The notes below the pieces were generated by a model. The model saw nothing but the letters and a program-made list of their open reading frames with translations. It did no database searches and had not been told where the DNA came from. Positions 16,839-25,245 of a DNA stretch of 64,000 nucleotides are shown piece by piece. The position numbers were made by a program, and so were the translations under genes. The number at the start of each line of letters is the position of its first letter. Position 1 is the first letter of the stretch. This DNA is from Deltaproteobacteria bacterium (lineage in GTDB: Bacteria; Myxococcota; JADLHZ01). The stretch covers positions 1-64,000 of the forward strand of contig JADLHZ010000161.1 of the NCBI GenBank assembly GCA_020848545.1. Direction: 5' to 3'.

Positions 16839-17987
16839 TCACGGAATCCGCGCCAGGCGCAGCGCCTTCTTCACGCCGTCGTAGTAGGCGATCGTGATCT
16901 CCGGGCGCGTCTTGCCCGGCGCCTCGGCGATCGACAAATACTGGCCGACCGGCCGCGCCTCGTCGAGCGCGTACTCTTTGAAAGCGCCGCTCTTCTCGCG
17001 CACCCCGAGGTGCAGGGCGCCCTCGCCCAAGCCTTCGGAGCGGCCGACTTGCAGCGCGACCGCGAGGCGACCGTCGCTCATGCCGGTCGCCGAGAAGTTG
17101 GCCACGTTGCCGAGCAGGCGTTGCTTGACGAACTCGTTCTTCTCGAGCTTCGCCGAGTAGAGCACGCCGCCGCGGCTCGCCATGTAGACGATCTCCGGCG
17201 CCTCCGGGATGAAGACGAGGCCGCTCTTCAGGCCGGCGATGCCCTCTTCGTCGACCTTGCGAAACTGCAGCTCCTCTTCGAGCTTGGCCGCCTTCAGGTT
17301 CGCGATCACGCCTTGGTACAGCGTGCTGCGCGACACGGCCCAATTCGGATACACGATGAGCAAGCGGCCGGCCTTGTCGAAGCCGAGATCGACCTGGATG
17401 TTGTAAACGCCACCGGCCGTCGCGAGCTTCTGCGTGGTCCAGGTGGGCGCGGCGCTGCCGTCGGCCTGGCTCAACAAGAGCTCGTTGCGCGTGTTGTAGT
17501 GGACGAAGAGCCGCTCGCCCTTCGTCGTGATCAGAAAGCGCCCGGAGATGCCGAGATCTTCCTTGTCGGTCGCGATGTCCGAGAACACCCAACCCGGCTT
17601 CTTGTCGACGACGCCCTCCGCCGCGTGGCGCAGCGTCTTACGCGATTGATCGAAGTAGACGAGCTCGATGCCGCCAGGGCCGAGCGTCGCGGCCATGTAC
17701 TTGCCGACGGCGCCTTTGCTCTCGACGGTCTCGATGCTCCACGTCCCATCCGCGCCGCGCCGCGCCACCTTCGCGTCGCCGAGGTTCGCGTCGCAGTAGG
17801 CCACCGTGAGGACGCCGTGGTTGACGAGCAAGTTCGGCCAATAGCCCGTGTCTTGTGTTCCGCCCTGCTTCGGCGCTTCGATCACCTCGAAGCTCGTCCC
17901 TGGCGGAACGGCGGCGGCGGGCGGGTCGCCGAGGATCGCCTTTTGGTTGCACCCAACGAGCAACGCCGCGAGAGCGAAGTAGCGCAT
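16839..17987 (-). CDS. Lipoprotein, predicted beta-propeller
   Basis: 382 residues with a lipobox (LLVGC, residues about 9-13). The mature part is made of repeating beta-strand blocks such as DGTWSIETVESKGAVGKYMA, GWVFSDIATDKEDLG and GRLAVALQVG, suggesting a six- or seven-bladed propeller. I recognise no catalytic motif or named family. It is probably exported and attached to the outer membrane. It lies at the head of a minus-strand run (this gene, cNMP-binding, GST). Confidence 0.75.
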   Translation of the reverse strand: MRYFALAALLVGCNQKAILGDPPAAAVPPGTSFEVIEAPKQGGTQDTGYWPNLLVNHGVLTVAYCDANLGDAKVARRGADGTWSIETVESKGAVGKYMAATLGPGGIELVYFDQSRKTLRHAAEGVVDKKPGWVFSDIATDKEDLGISGRFLITTKGERLFVHYNTRNELLLSQADGSAAPTWTTQKLATAGGVYNIQVDLGFDKAGRLLIVYPNWAVSRSTLYQGVIANLKAAKLEEELQFRKVDEEGIAGLKSGLVFIPEAPEIVYMASRGGVLYSAKLEKNEFVKQRLLGNVANFSATGMSDGRLAVALQVGRSEGLGEGALHLGVREKSGAFKEYALDEARPVGQYLSIAEAPGKTRPEITIAYYDGVKKALRLARIP

Positions 17988-18135
17988 GCCGCCCTAAGCA
18001 TCGCGAAGGACGGGCACTGTCAACCCTTCGCCGGTCCGGCGCCCGCGCCTGGGCGTTTGCCCGTTCCCGAGCCCCATCGGCAGTGCTAAAATAGAGGTTG
18101 CTGAATCACCCCTGATTTTATAAGGGCCGCGACCT

Positions 18136-18855
18136 ATGTTGAACATCGTCTACTCGCTCGGCGCCGGGTTTTTGGTCTTCGCGGCGCTGTATTTCCCGCG
18201 TGTTTTGAACGCCGGCGAGTCGCTCGTCCCCGCCTTCATCGCCGCCGTTGCCGCCATGTTCGTGCTCGGCCGCAGCATCTTCAGACAGATGGAGAAGCTC
18301 TTCGCCGAGGCAGGAAAAGACCTCCAGGCGCAGCGCTTCGACGCGGCGATCAAGACCTTGAAGTCCGGTTATGCACTCGAGAAAAAGCAGTTCGGCGTGC
18401 GCAGCCAGCTCGATTCGCAGATCGGCATGATCATGTACCTGCGAAAGGAATTCAAAGAGTCGATCCCGTACCTCGAGCGCAGCCGCCGCCTGGGGCATTG
18501 GCTCGGCGTCGCCATGCTCGCGGTCGCCCACTATAAGAAGAAGGATCACGAGAAGATGCGCGAGACCTTCGAGCTCTTGGTGAAGCGCGCCAAGAAGCAA
18601 GGTCTCGCCTGGAACCTCTACGCCTACTGCCTGTCGCAAATCGGCGACGACGCCGGCGCCCAAGCGGTGTTGAGCCGTGGCGCCGCCGTGGCGAAGACCG
18701 ACGATCGCGTCAAAGAGAACCTGCTGAACGTGCAGAACGGCAAGAAGATCAAGATGCGCGGCTACGCCAACGAGTGGTACCAGTTCCACCTGGAAGCGCC
18801 GCCGATGCAGATGATGGACGGCCGCTCACAGTTCTCCGCGCGCCGGCGCCGCTAA
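18136..18855 (+). CDS. Membrane-anchored TPR protein
   Basis: 239 residues. Two N-terminal membrane helices (about 4-20 and 30-47) are followed by TPR-like helical pairs, including KDLQAQRFDAAIKTLKSGYAL, FKESIPYLERSRRLGHWLGVAMLAVAHYKK and MRETFELLVKRAKKQGLAWNLYAYCLSQIGDDAGAQAVL. The C-terminus is Arg-rich. It probably serves as a protein-binding scaffold on the cytoplasmic face. No family name is assigned. The upstream 148 bases contain A/T-rich TAAAAT and TTTATAA runs that could be the promoter. Isolated gene. Confidence 0.75.
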   Translation: MLNIVYSLGAGFLVFAALYFPRVLNAGESLVPAFIAAVAAMFVLGRSIFRQMEKLFAEAGKDLQAQRFDAAIKTLKSGYALEKKQFGVRSQLDSQIGMIMYLRKEFKESIPYLERSRRLGHWLGVAMLAVAHYKKKDHEKMRETFELLVKRAKKQGLAWNLYAYCLSQIGDDAGAQAVLSRGAAVAKTDDRVKENLLNVQNGKKIKMRGYANEWYQFHLEAPPMQMMDGRSQFSARRRR

Positions 18856-19030
18856 CCCGAGGCAGCGTCAGGCTTTCACGTCACCCGTGTGGGTGATTGA
18901 GCGTCGCTCTCATTTGTATAGATCTAGGATCGCGCTCGTGCCCTCTCATGGAGGGTCGTCTGCTCGATCTCTAGTTCCCCCCCCGACTGGGATCGACGGA
19001 CGGCTCTCCATGAAACGGCGCGAAGTCGCC

Positions 19031-19642
19031 TCACTCCTCGTTGATCGTCTTCTCCAACCACTCGATCGCGCGCTGTAACTGCGGTGGCCGCCGCCGCGGA
19101 ACGGGTTGGCGCATATAGAGCTCCCACGCCTGCAGGAGCTGCTCGGAGTCGCCGAACGAGATCGCGATCGCGCTGAGCATCAACACGGCTTCGTAGCGCG
19201 CGTCGCCCGTCGCCGCGTTCGCGACGGGCTTCTGTTCGCTCGTGACGAAGAAGAACGCGATGGCAAAGAAGAGGACCGTGCCGCCACCGTAGAGCGCACC
19301 GATGAGCTGCGGATGCCGGGCGGCGAAGCCCGTGTCGTTCACGCGCGGCCTCGGCGCGGTTTTCTTCACCGGCACGTGCGTGTCCCGCGCGCGCATCGCT
19401 TCGGCTGCTTCGCGTTCCAAGCGCGCGACTTCGGTGGCGAAGGTGGCGTCGTCGTAGAGGTGGCGATCGACGTTCATCTCGCGCAGCTGCTCGACGATCG
19501 CGTCGACGCGCGCGTTGAGCTTCTGCTGCTCGCCGTCTTCTCCCGTCGCTTTTGCGATCTGCGGTCGCCCGCGGAAGATCAAGACGGCGCCGATGACGAG
19601 CCCTGCCGCCAACGCGATGAGCCCCGGCCACCAGTTGGTCAT
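19031..19642 (-). CDS. CcmI-like membrane protein of the cytochrome c maturation operon
   Basis: 203 residues with an N-terminal membrane helix (WWPGLIALAAGLVIGAVLIF), a charged helical stretch (KLNARVDAIVEQLREMNVDR), a second membrane helix (TVLFFAIAFFFVTS) and a C-terminal helical tail (LQRAIEWLEKTINEE). This topology and the position directly after ccmH resemble CcmI, which presents apocytochrome c to the lyase. The TPR part is very short, so the assignment rests mostly on context. The start overlaps the ccmH stop (ATGA). Last gene of the operon. Confidence 0.6.
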   Translation of the reverse strand: MTNWWPGLIALAAGLVIGAVLIFRGRPQIAKATGEDGEQQKLNARVDAIVEQLREMNVDRHLYDDATFATEVARLEREAAEAMRARDTHVPVKKTAPRPRVNDTGFAARHPQLIGALYGGGTVLFFAIAFFFVTSEQKPVANAATGDARYEAVLMLSAIAISFGDSEQLLQAWELYMRQPVPRRRPPQLQRAIEWLEKTINEE

Positions 19643-20088
19643 GACTTCTCCACCCGATCGCGCACCGCCTTCAGGTACGGATCATCGGCCGCCTCGGGCG
19701 CCGGGCCGGCTTGGCGCGCGTCTTCGGACACCGCTGTGTTGCGCGCGATGACGGCGAGCCCGAGCCCGACGAACACGAAGGGCAGCACCCAGACGATCAG
19801 ATTGAAACCCTCGGCCTTCGGCTCGAGCAGGATCCACTCGCCGTAGCGCTCGACGAAGTAGGCGTGGATCTCGGCTTCGCTCTTCCCTTCGGTGACGAGC
19901 TCGCGCACCCGATCCATCATCGACTGCGCCATCGGCGACGGCGAGTCGGCGACGCTCAAGCCTTGGCACACGGCGCAACGGATGGTCTTACCAATGGTGT
20001 GCGCCTTCGCTTCGAGCTCGGGCGTGATCGGCGTGCCGGCGTGCTGAGGGGCGTAGGCGGCGAGCGCCAACAGCAGGAGTAACTTCAT
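19639..20088 (-). CDS. ccmH: Cytochrome c maturation protein CcmH
   Basis: 149 residues with a signal peptide (MKLLLLLALAAYA). Next comes the redox motif RCAVCQ (about 37-42), which reduces apocytochrome thiols in the periplasm. The family helix bundle follows (MDRVRELVTEGKSEAEIHAYFVERYGEWIL). A C-terminal membrane anchor (IVWVLPFVFVGLGLAVI) and a short cytoplasmic tail complete it. Start and stop both overlap neighbours by four bases (ccmG before, the CcmI-like gene after). Confidence 0.95.
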   Translation of the reverse strand: MKLLLLLALAAYAPQHAGTPITPELEAKAHTIGKTIRCAVCQGLSVADSPSPMAQSMMDRVRELVTEGKSEAEIHAYFVERYGEWILLEPKAEGFNLIVWVLPFVFVGLGLAVIARNTAVSEDARQAGPAPEAADDPYLKAVRDRVEKS

Positions 20089-20624
20089 TTCGGCGCGTCC
20101 TCGAGCAGGGCTCGGATCTCTTGGGTCAAGCGGCTCGGATCGAGCGGACCCACGTGCTTGTAGCGGATCTTGCCGTCTTTGGTGATGAAGTAGGTCTCGG
20201 GCACGCCGGCGAGGCCGTAGTCGACCGCGGCGCGGCCGTTCTCGTCGAAGAGCATCGCGTACTTCGGCGGGGACTCCCTCAAGAACGCGTCCACGTTTTC
20301 GCGCGAGTCTTGGTAGACGACGCCGACGAACTGCACCCTGTCACCGAACTTGCCAAAACCCCACTCGATGACCGGGTGCTCGATCTTGCACGGGCCGCAC
20401 CACGTCGACCAGAAGTTCAGGATCAGCGGCTTGCCGGCGAAGTCCGCGAGCTTCGCTTCGCCCTTCGCCCCGTCGAGCCGTTCGAGCGTGAACGCCGGCG
20501 CGGGCTTGCCGGTGAGCATGAACGGCACCTCGTGCGGATCGCGACCGAAGCCTTTGCCGAGCACCCACGCGAGCGCCGCGGCGAGGACGAGCCCGGTGAT
20601 GACGAGCGACCAGTTGATCTTCAC
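20085..20624 (-). CDS. ccmG: Thiol:disulfide interchange protein CcmG/DsbE
   Basis: 179 residues: an N-terminal membrane anchor (WSLVITGLVLAAALAWVLG) and a periplasmic thioredoxin fold. The active site WCGPCK lies in LILNFWSTWCGPCKIEHPVI (about 70-90). The cis-Pro segment GLAGVPETYFITKDG is present. It keeps the CcmH/apocytochrome thiols reduced for heme ligation. It overlaps ccmF (ATGA) and ccmH. Confidence 0.95.
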   Translation of the reverse strand: MKINWSLVITGLVLAAALAWVLGKGFGRDPHEVPFMLTGKPAPAFTLERLDGAKGEAKLADFAGKPLILNFWSTWCGPCKIEHPVIEWGFGKFGDRVQFVGVVYQDSRENVDAFLRESPPKYAMLFDENGRAAVDYGLAGVPETYFITKDGKIRYKHVGPLDPSRLTQEIRALLEDAPK

Positions 20625-22618
20625 GCGCTGGCCCCTTCTGCGTCACGAGGGGGCGGCGGCGCTGGCGCTTGCACCCGTGCGCGCACCGGCCACAACGAGA
20701 TCAACGTGCCGATGACGAAGAACGGGATCGACCACCAGATCCAGCTGACCAGCGGGAAGAACCAGGTGTTCAACGTCACCGTTTGCGCCGCGGGATCGTG
20801 CGCGAGCAACGACAGATAGAGATCGCCGAGCGCGGTGTCGTGAACCGCCGGCGAGCCGATGGGATCGGTCGAGCGCGGATAGTAGTTCACCCGCGGCAAG
20901 AGCTCGAAGGTCGATCCCGACGCGCTCGTTACCTGCACCTTCGCGGCGACGAAGCGGCGGTTACCTTCTTGACCTTGCACGATCTCTTTGAACGCCAGCG
21001 TGTACTGCTGCGTCTGCATGGTGTCGCCCGCCTTCAGCGTCGCCTGCGCGTGCGTGACGTAGCTCTGCGAGGCGGCGATCGCGACGAAGATCGTGATGAC
21101 GCCGAGGTGCACGACGTAGCCACCCATGCGCCGTTGCGCGCGCCGCACCGATTCGCCGAGCGCGGTGAGCAGCGGCTCCTTCTTCTCGCGCATGCGCACG
21201 CGGATCGGCAGGAACATCTCGCGCAGCGTGATATTGGCGGCGAACCCCGCCAGCGCGAAAGTCACGAGCGCACCCGGCTCGCGGTATCCGTACGCCACGC
21301 AGAAGATCACGACGACGATCGCGGTCGAAACCGACGGCCACATCTGCCGCAAGCTCTGCTTCGTCGCTTGCCCCCACGGCAGCGCCGGCCCGACGCCCAT
21401 CAAGAACAAGATCGTGATGCCCATCGGCACGGCCATCTTGTTGAAGTACGGCTCGCCCACGCTGACCTTCACGCCGCGCACCGCCTCTGCGATCAGCGGA
21501 TACACCGTGCCGAGCAACACCGTGAACGTGAGCGCGACGAAGAGCAGGTTATTCAAGAAAAACGCGGCGTCACGCGACACCGCCGACTGGATGCGCCCCG
21601 TGGAGACGAGCAGGTGGCTGCGCAGCGCCAAGAGCACTGCGCTGACGACGACGATGAGCACGATAAAGACGAGGAACGTCGGCCCGATGTCCGACTGCGT
21701 GAACGAGTGCACGCTGTTGAAGACGCCGCTTCTCGTCATGAACGTGCCGAGGATCGTCAGCGCAAACGTCGCTAGCGCCAGCGACAGCGTCCACGCCTTC
21801 AACATGTGCCGGCGCTCTTCGACGATCGTCGCGTGGATGAACGCCGTCGCGGTGAGCCACGGCAAGAACGACGCGTTCTCGACGGGATCCCACGCCCAGT
21901 AGCCGCCCCAGCCGAGGACGGCGTACGCCCACCACGCGCCGATGATGATGCCGCAGCTCAAGAAGCCCCAGCCGATCATCGTCCAGCGTCTGAGCGGGGC
22001 CATCCACCGCTCGGAGAACTCGCCGCTCACCAAGGCGCCGAGCGCCACGCCGAAGGGCACCGTCATGCCGACGTAGCCCAAGTAGAGGATCGGCGGGTGC
22101 ACGACCATCAAGATGTGGTTCTGCAGGAGCGGATTCGGACCAGGTCCGTCGGGCGGCACCGGCGACACTTCGGTGAAGGGCGTGGCCGGGCCGGCGATGA
22201 GAAACGCGAAGAACACGCCGACCGCGAGCATGCTGCCGACGGCGTAGGGAATGAAGCGCGCCTCTTCCTTGCGATAGCGCCACGCGAAGGCGGCCACGTA
22301 GCCCGAGAGGATGAGACCCCAGAACAGGATCGATCCTTCGAGCGCAGACCACAGTGACACGATGCGAAAGACGAGCGGCGTCGCCCGCGAGCCGACCTGC
22401 GCCACGTACTGGACGCTGAAGTCGAAGCCGACGAGCGCCGAGACCATCGTGAGGTTCGCGGCGAGCATGGCGCAGAAAAAAACGACGGCGGCGCGGACGG
22501 CGAAGGCGTGGCCGCGCGGGTCGCCGCGGCGCGTGAGCACGAACGCCGTGACCGATCCGAACGCGGCGGCGACGAGCGCGACGAGGATGCACGCTTGGCC
22601 GACGAGCGACGCGCTCAT
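20621..22618 (-). CDS. ccmF: Cytochrome c heme lyase subunit CcmF
   Basis: 665 residues from ATG at 22618 (MSASLVGQACILVAL), which overlaps the ccmE stop. The longer frame to 22873 runs through ccmE and is rejected. It is a polytopic membrane protein with about 14 helices. The periplasmic tryptophan-rich heme-handling motif WGGYWAWDPVENASFLPWL is intact, and conserved histidines sit in LMVVHPPILYLGYVG. Together with CcmH and CcmI it attaches heme to apocytochromes. The length is normal. Translationally coupled on both sides. Confidence 0.96.
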   Translation of the reverse strand: MSASLVGQACILVALVAAAFGSVTAFVLTRRGDPRGHAFAVRAAVVFFCAMLAANLTMVSALVGFDFSVQYVAQVGSRATPLVFRIVSLWSALEGSILFWGLILSGYVAAFAWRYRKEEARFIPYAVGSMLAVGVFFAFLIAGPATPFTEVSPVPPDGPGPNPLLQNHILMVVHPPILYLGYVGMTVPFGVALGALVSGEFSERWMAPLRRWTMIGWGFLSCGIIIGAWWAYAVLGWGGYWAWDPVENASFLPWLTATAFIHATIVEERRHMLKAWTLSLALATFALTILGTFMTRSGVFNSVHSFTQSDIGPTFLVFIVLIVVVSAVLLALRSHLLVSTGRIQSAVSRDAAFFLNNLLFVALTFTVLLGTVYPLIAEAVRGVKVSVGEPYFNKMAVPMGITILFLMGVGPALPWGQATKQSLRQMWPSVSTAIVVVIFCVAYGYREPGALVTFALAGFAANITLREMFLPIRVRMREKKEPLLTALGESVRRAQRRMGGYVVHLGVITIFVAIAASQSYVTHAQATLKAGDTMQTQQYTLAFKEIVQGQEGNRRFVAAKVQVTSASGSTFELLPRVNYYPRSTDPIGSPAVHDTALGDLYLSLLAHDPAAQTVTLNTWFFPLVSWIWWSIPFFVIGTLISLWPVRARVQAPAPPPPRDAEGASA

Positions 22619-23073
22619 TTTTGAACGCTCTTCGAACCGTAGCCGGACTCGGCCTTGCCGTGCTCGGGCGGCTTGTACTCGTTCGAGTGGTTCACCATCA
22701 CGCGATCGGAGTGGAAGACGAGGTCGCTCGCGAGCTTGCCTTCGACGACGACGCCGATGCCCTCTTTGAACATCGCCGGCGGCGCGCCCTTCGAGTCGAC
22801 GAGGATCGACGGCGCGTTCGGCTCCGGCGAATCGGCGACGCGAAAGCGCAGCTCGAGCTTCTCGGCGTCCCACTTCATGCTGCCGGCTTGCACGATGCCG
22901 CCGAGCCGCACGGTGGACGCTTTGCCCGCCACCTTCTCCTGCTTGGCCAGCGTCTCACCGGGGGTCCAGTAATAGACGAGGTTGTCGCCGAGGTTCCCCC
23001 ACGACACGTAGGCGAGGGAGCCGAGCATGAGCACGATCGCGACGCCGACCAGCCATCGTGTGCGGTTTTCCAT
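22615..23073 (-). CDS. ccmE: Heme chaperone CcmE
   Basis: 152 residues: an N-terminal membrane anchor (TRWLVGVAIVLMLGSLAYVSW), then a beta-barrel OB-fold domain in the periplasm. The heme-binding site VMVNHSNEY keeps the His and the downstream Tyr (HxxxY) used for covalent heme attachment. It receives heme from the CcmABCD complex and delivers it to CcmF. The C-terminal tail is short and charged. It follows ccmD after 4 bases. Confidence 0.95.
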   Translation of the reverse strand: MENRTRWLVGVAIVLMLGSLAYVSWGNLGDNLVYYWTPGETLAKQEKVAGKASTVRLGGIVQAGSMKWDAEKLELRFRVADSPEPNAPSILVDSKGAPPAMFKEGIGVVVEGKLASDLVFHSDRVMVNHSNEYKPPEHGKAESGYGSKSVQK

Positions 23074-23077
23074 ACAT

Positions 23078-23236
23078 TCACCCTTTCGGCTTCTTGACCA
23101 CGAGGTACAGCCCGTAGCCGAGCAGCGTCGCCAGCCCTAGCGCGTGCGCCGCCCACACGAAGCCCCAGTGGCCTTCGAGCACGCCGCTGCCGACTTCGGC
23201 GGCGGCGCCAAGAAGCGTATATGGTTGCGCGACCAT
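23078..23236 (-). CDS. ccmD: Small membrane protein CcmD
   Basis: 52 residues from ATG at 23236, preceded by a GAGGGG ribosome site just after the ccmC stop. An upstream ATG at 23272 would overlap ccmC. One membrane helix (GFVWAAHALGLATLLGYGLYLVV) is followed by a short basic tail, as in CcmD, which stabilises the CcmC-CcmE heme complex. Recognition relies on size, topology and position between ccmC and ccmE. Confidence 0.82.
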   Translation of the reverse strand: MVAQPYTLLGAAAEVGSGVLEGHWGFVWAAHALGLATLLGYGLYLVVKKPKG

Positions 23237-23246
23237 CGTCAGCCCC

Positions 23247-23927
23247 TCATGCCGGCGGCGGCGTCGACTCATGGGCGGCGTCCGCGCGCAAGAGCTCGTA
23301 GCGTCGCCAGATGAACCAGATCATCAAGAACAGGAACGCAAACGCGTTGATGCGCAGCGGCAGCTTCATCGACGCGTCGACCGTCTGCGGCGTCGAGTGC
23401 GGTTGGTGCAGGCTGCGGAACCAGTTCGCGCTGTAATAGACGAGCGGCAAGCTCACCGACGCGAAGATGCCGTAGACCGCGGCCCAGCGTGCGCGGCTTT
23501 CGGTGTCGTCGACGAAGCGGCGCAGCGCCGAGTACGCCACGTAGAGCAGGAACATGATCAGCGTGAACGACAGGCGCGGATCCCATGACCACCACACGCC
23601 CCACGTCGGCTTCGCCCAGATCATGCCCGTCGCGAGCGACATCGCGTTGAAGACGGTGCCGGTCTTGGCGCTGGCGTCGGCGATGTGATCGTAGCGTGGC
23701 GTCTTCGTCCGCAAGTAGAGCCCGCTGAAGATCGCGGTGCTCAAGAACGCGACGAGCGCGAGCCAGCCGGACGGCACGTGGACATAAATGATGCGCATGA
23801 CGTCGCCCATCGCCATCTCGGGCGGCGCCCAGAAGAGCCCCAAGTACTCGCCGAGGCCGAGCAAGGTCACCCCCGTGCCGAGCACGAGCCACTGCCCGAG
23901 GGGCCTCTTTGTCGACTCAGCGCTCAC
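23247..23927 (-). CDS. ccmC: Heme exporter protein CcmC
   Basis: 226 residues from GTG at 23927, overlapping the ccmB stop (GTGA). An N-terminal extension to 24005 is rejected because it lies inside ccmB. Six membrane helices are predicted. The tryptophan-rich heme-binding motif WGVWWSWDPR is intact and flanking histidines are present (VHVPSGW before and HQPHS after). It loads heme onto CcmE at the periplasmic face. Part of the overlapping ccm operon. Confidence 0.95.
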   Translation of the reverse strand: MSAESTKRPLGQWLVLGTGVTLLGLGEYLGLFWAPPEMAMGDVMRIIYVHVPSGWLALVAFLSTAIFSGLYLRTKTPRYDHIADASAKTGTVFNAMSLATGMIWAKPTWGVWWSWDPRLSFTLIMFLLYVAYSALRRFVDDTESRARWAAVYGIFASVSLPLVYYSANWFRSLHQPHSTPQTVDASMKLPLRINAFAFLFLMIWFIWRRYELLRADAAHESTPPPA

Positions 23928-24613
23928 TCGTCCACCACCGACGGAAACAGCAGAAAACCGAGCGCCCAATAGACCACATTGAACGCGACCAGCAAGGACA
24001 GCCACGTGAAGGCGTCGCCCATGGGATCGCCGGCGATGACGAGCGCGGTCGCCTTCACCGCCGCGAGCAAGACCGGGACGAGCAGAGGGAACAAGAGCAC
24101 CGGCAGCAGCAGGTCCTTCGACTTCGCGTTCGTGCTGATCGCCGCGAGCAAGGTGCCGGGCGCGCTGATCGCGAAGACGCCGAGCGCGACGACGGCGAGC
24201 AGGCGCAACGCGTGCAGCGGGCCGTCGAGGCCCACGTCGTAGAGCACGAGCATCATCGGCACGAGCAGCGCGCCGAGGAGCAACAAGAGCAACGCGTTCG
24301 CCAGCGCTTTGCCCAAGTAGACGGCGCGCGCATCCGCCGGCGTCAGGAGCACCGCTTCGAGGGCGCGGTTCTCGGCTTCGACGCGAAACGCTTCAGACAA
24401 CGCAAGCACACTGGCAAAGAGCAAGCCGAGCCATAGATAGCCGCCGGCGTGATCGCGCATCGTCTGGATGTCGGCGCCGAGCGCAAACGAGAACATCAAG
24501 AGCGCCGCCACCGAGAAGAACACGAGCGCCGAGAGCCGCGCGCGCGTGCGCCACTCGATGAGCAAGTCCTTCTTCACGATGGCGACGAGCGTGGCGAAGA
24601 GCGTCGCGTTCAT
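23924..24613 (-). CDS. ccmB: Heme exporter ABC permease CcmB
   Basis: 229 residues from ATG at 24613 (MNATLFATLVAIVKKDLLIEWRTR), overlapping the ccmA stop. Six hydrophobic helices are visible, with the family segment EAENRALEAVLLTPADARAVYLGKALAN. It forms the membrane part of the CcmAB transporter that releases holo-CcmE from CcmC. The upstream part of the longer open frame is antisense-like Arg-rich sequence and was excluded. Confidence 0.93.
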   Translation of the reverse strand: MNATLFATLVAIVKKDLLIEWRTRARLSALVFFSVAALLMFSFALGADIQTMRDHAGGYLWLGLLFASVLALSEAFRVEAENRALEAVLLTPADARAVYLGKALANALLLLLLGALLVPMMLVLYDVGLDGPLHALRLLAVVALGVFAISAPGTLLAAISTNAKSKDLLLPVLLFPLLVPVLLAAVKATALVIAGDPMGDAFTWLSLLVAFNVVYWALGFLLFPSVVDE

Positions 24614-25245
24614 ACGAGCCGCCCGTTCGTCAGCCGCACTTCGCGATCCGAGAGGCGCCGGCCCTGATCGATCCAGTGCGTCGCCAACACGATCGTCGTG
24701 CCGGCTTTTCGCTCCTCGGCGATCCACGTCTCGACGTCGGCCATGCCTTCGGGATCGAGCTCACCGAAGGGCTCGTCGAGCAGCACGATCTTCGGGCGCT
24801 TCAACATCACGCGCGCCAGGCTCAGGCGCTTCTTCATGCCGGCCGAGAACTGCCGCACCGGCGTGTCGGCGCGCTCGCGCAGACGCACACGGGCGAGCAA
24901 TTCGTCGATCGCTTGCGTGTCGCGACCGAGCAGCGCGGCGTGCAGGCGCAAGTTCTCGGCGGCGCTGAGATCGTCGTAGTGGCCGCTTTGGTGCGAGAGC
25001 AGCGCCACGGCCGTCCGCGCCGCTTGCCGTTCTCGCACGACGTCGCGATCGAAGACGCGCAGGGCGCCAACACTCGGCGCGGTCAGCCCGGCCATCAACC
25101 TGAGCAGCGTGGTCTTCCCCGAGCCGTTGTGGCCGGTGAGCATCACGCTCTCGCCCGCGTTGATCTGGAGCGACGTGCGCACGAGCGCCCACCGCGCTCC
25201 GTAACGCTTGCTGACGCCGTCGACCTGGATCGCCTGCGCGCTCAC
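24610..25245 (-). CDS. ccmA: Heme exporter ATP-binding protein CcmA
   Basis: 211 residues from GTG at 25245, overlapping the folD stop (GTGA). Canonical ABC ATPase motifs appear in order: Walker A GHNGSGKTT (about 38-46), a Q-loop near LLSHQSGHYDDL, signature FSAGMKKR, Walker B IVLLDEPFGELD and the switch His in LATHW. It powers CcmB. Second gene of the operon. Confidence 0.94.
   Translation of the reverse strand: MSAQAIQVDGVSKRYGARWALVRTSLQINAGESVMLTGHNGSGKTTLLRLMAGLTAPSVGALRVFDRDVVRERQAARTAVALLSHQSGHYDDLSAAENLRLHAALLGRDTQAIDELLARVRLRERADTPVRQFSAGMKKRLSLARVMLKRPKIVLLDEPFGELDPEGMADVETWIAEERKAGTTIVLATHWIDQGRRLSDREVRLTNGRLV

Noticed and set aside
18887-19078. 63-residue plus-strand frame
   Set aside because: Overlaps the end of the CcmI-like gene; low-quality composition and no ribosome site.
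20669-21775. 368-residue plus-strand frame rich in Arg/His/Asp
   Set aside because: Antisense to ccmF, which carries the full heme motif.
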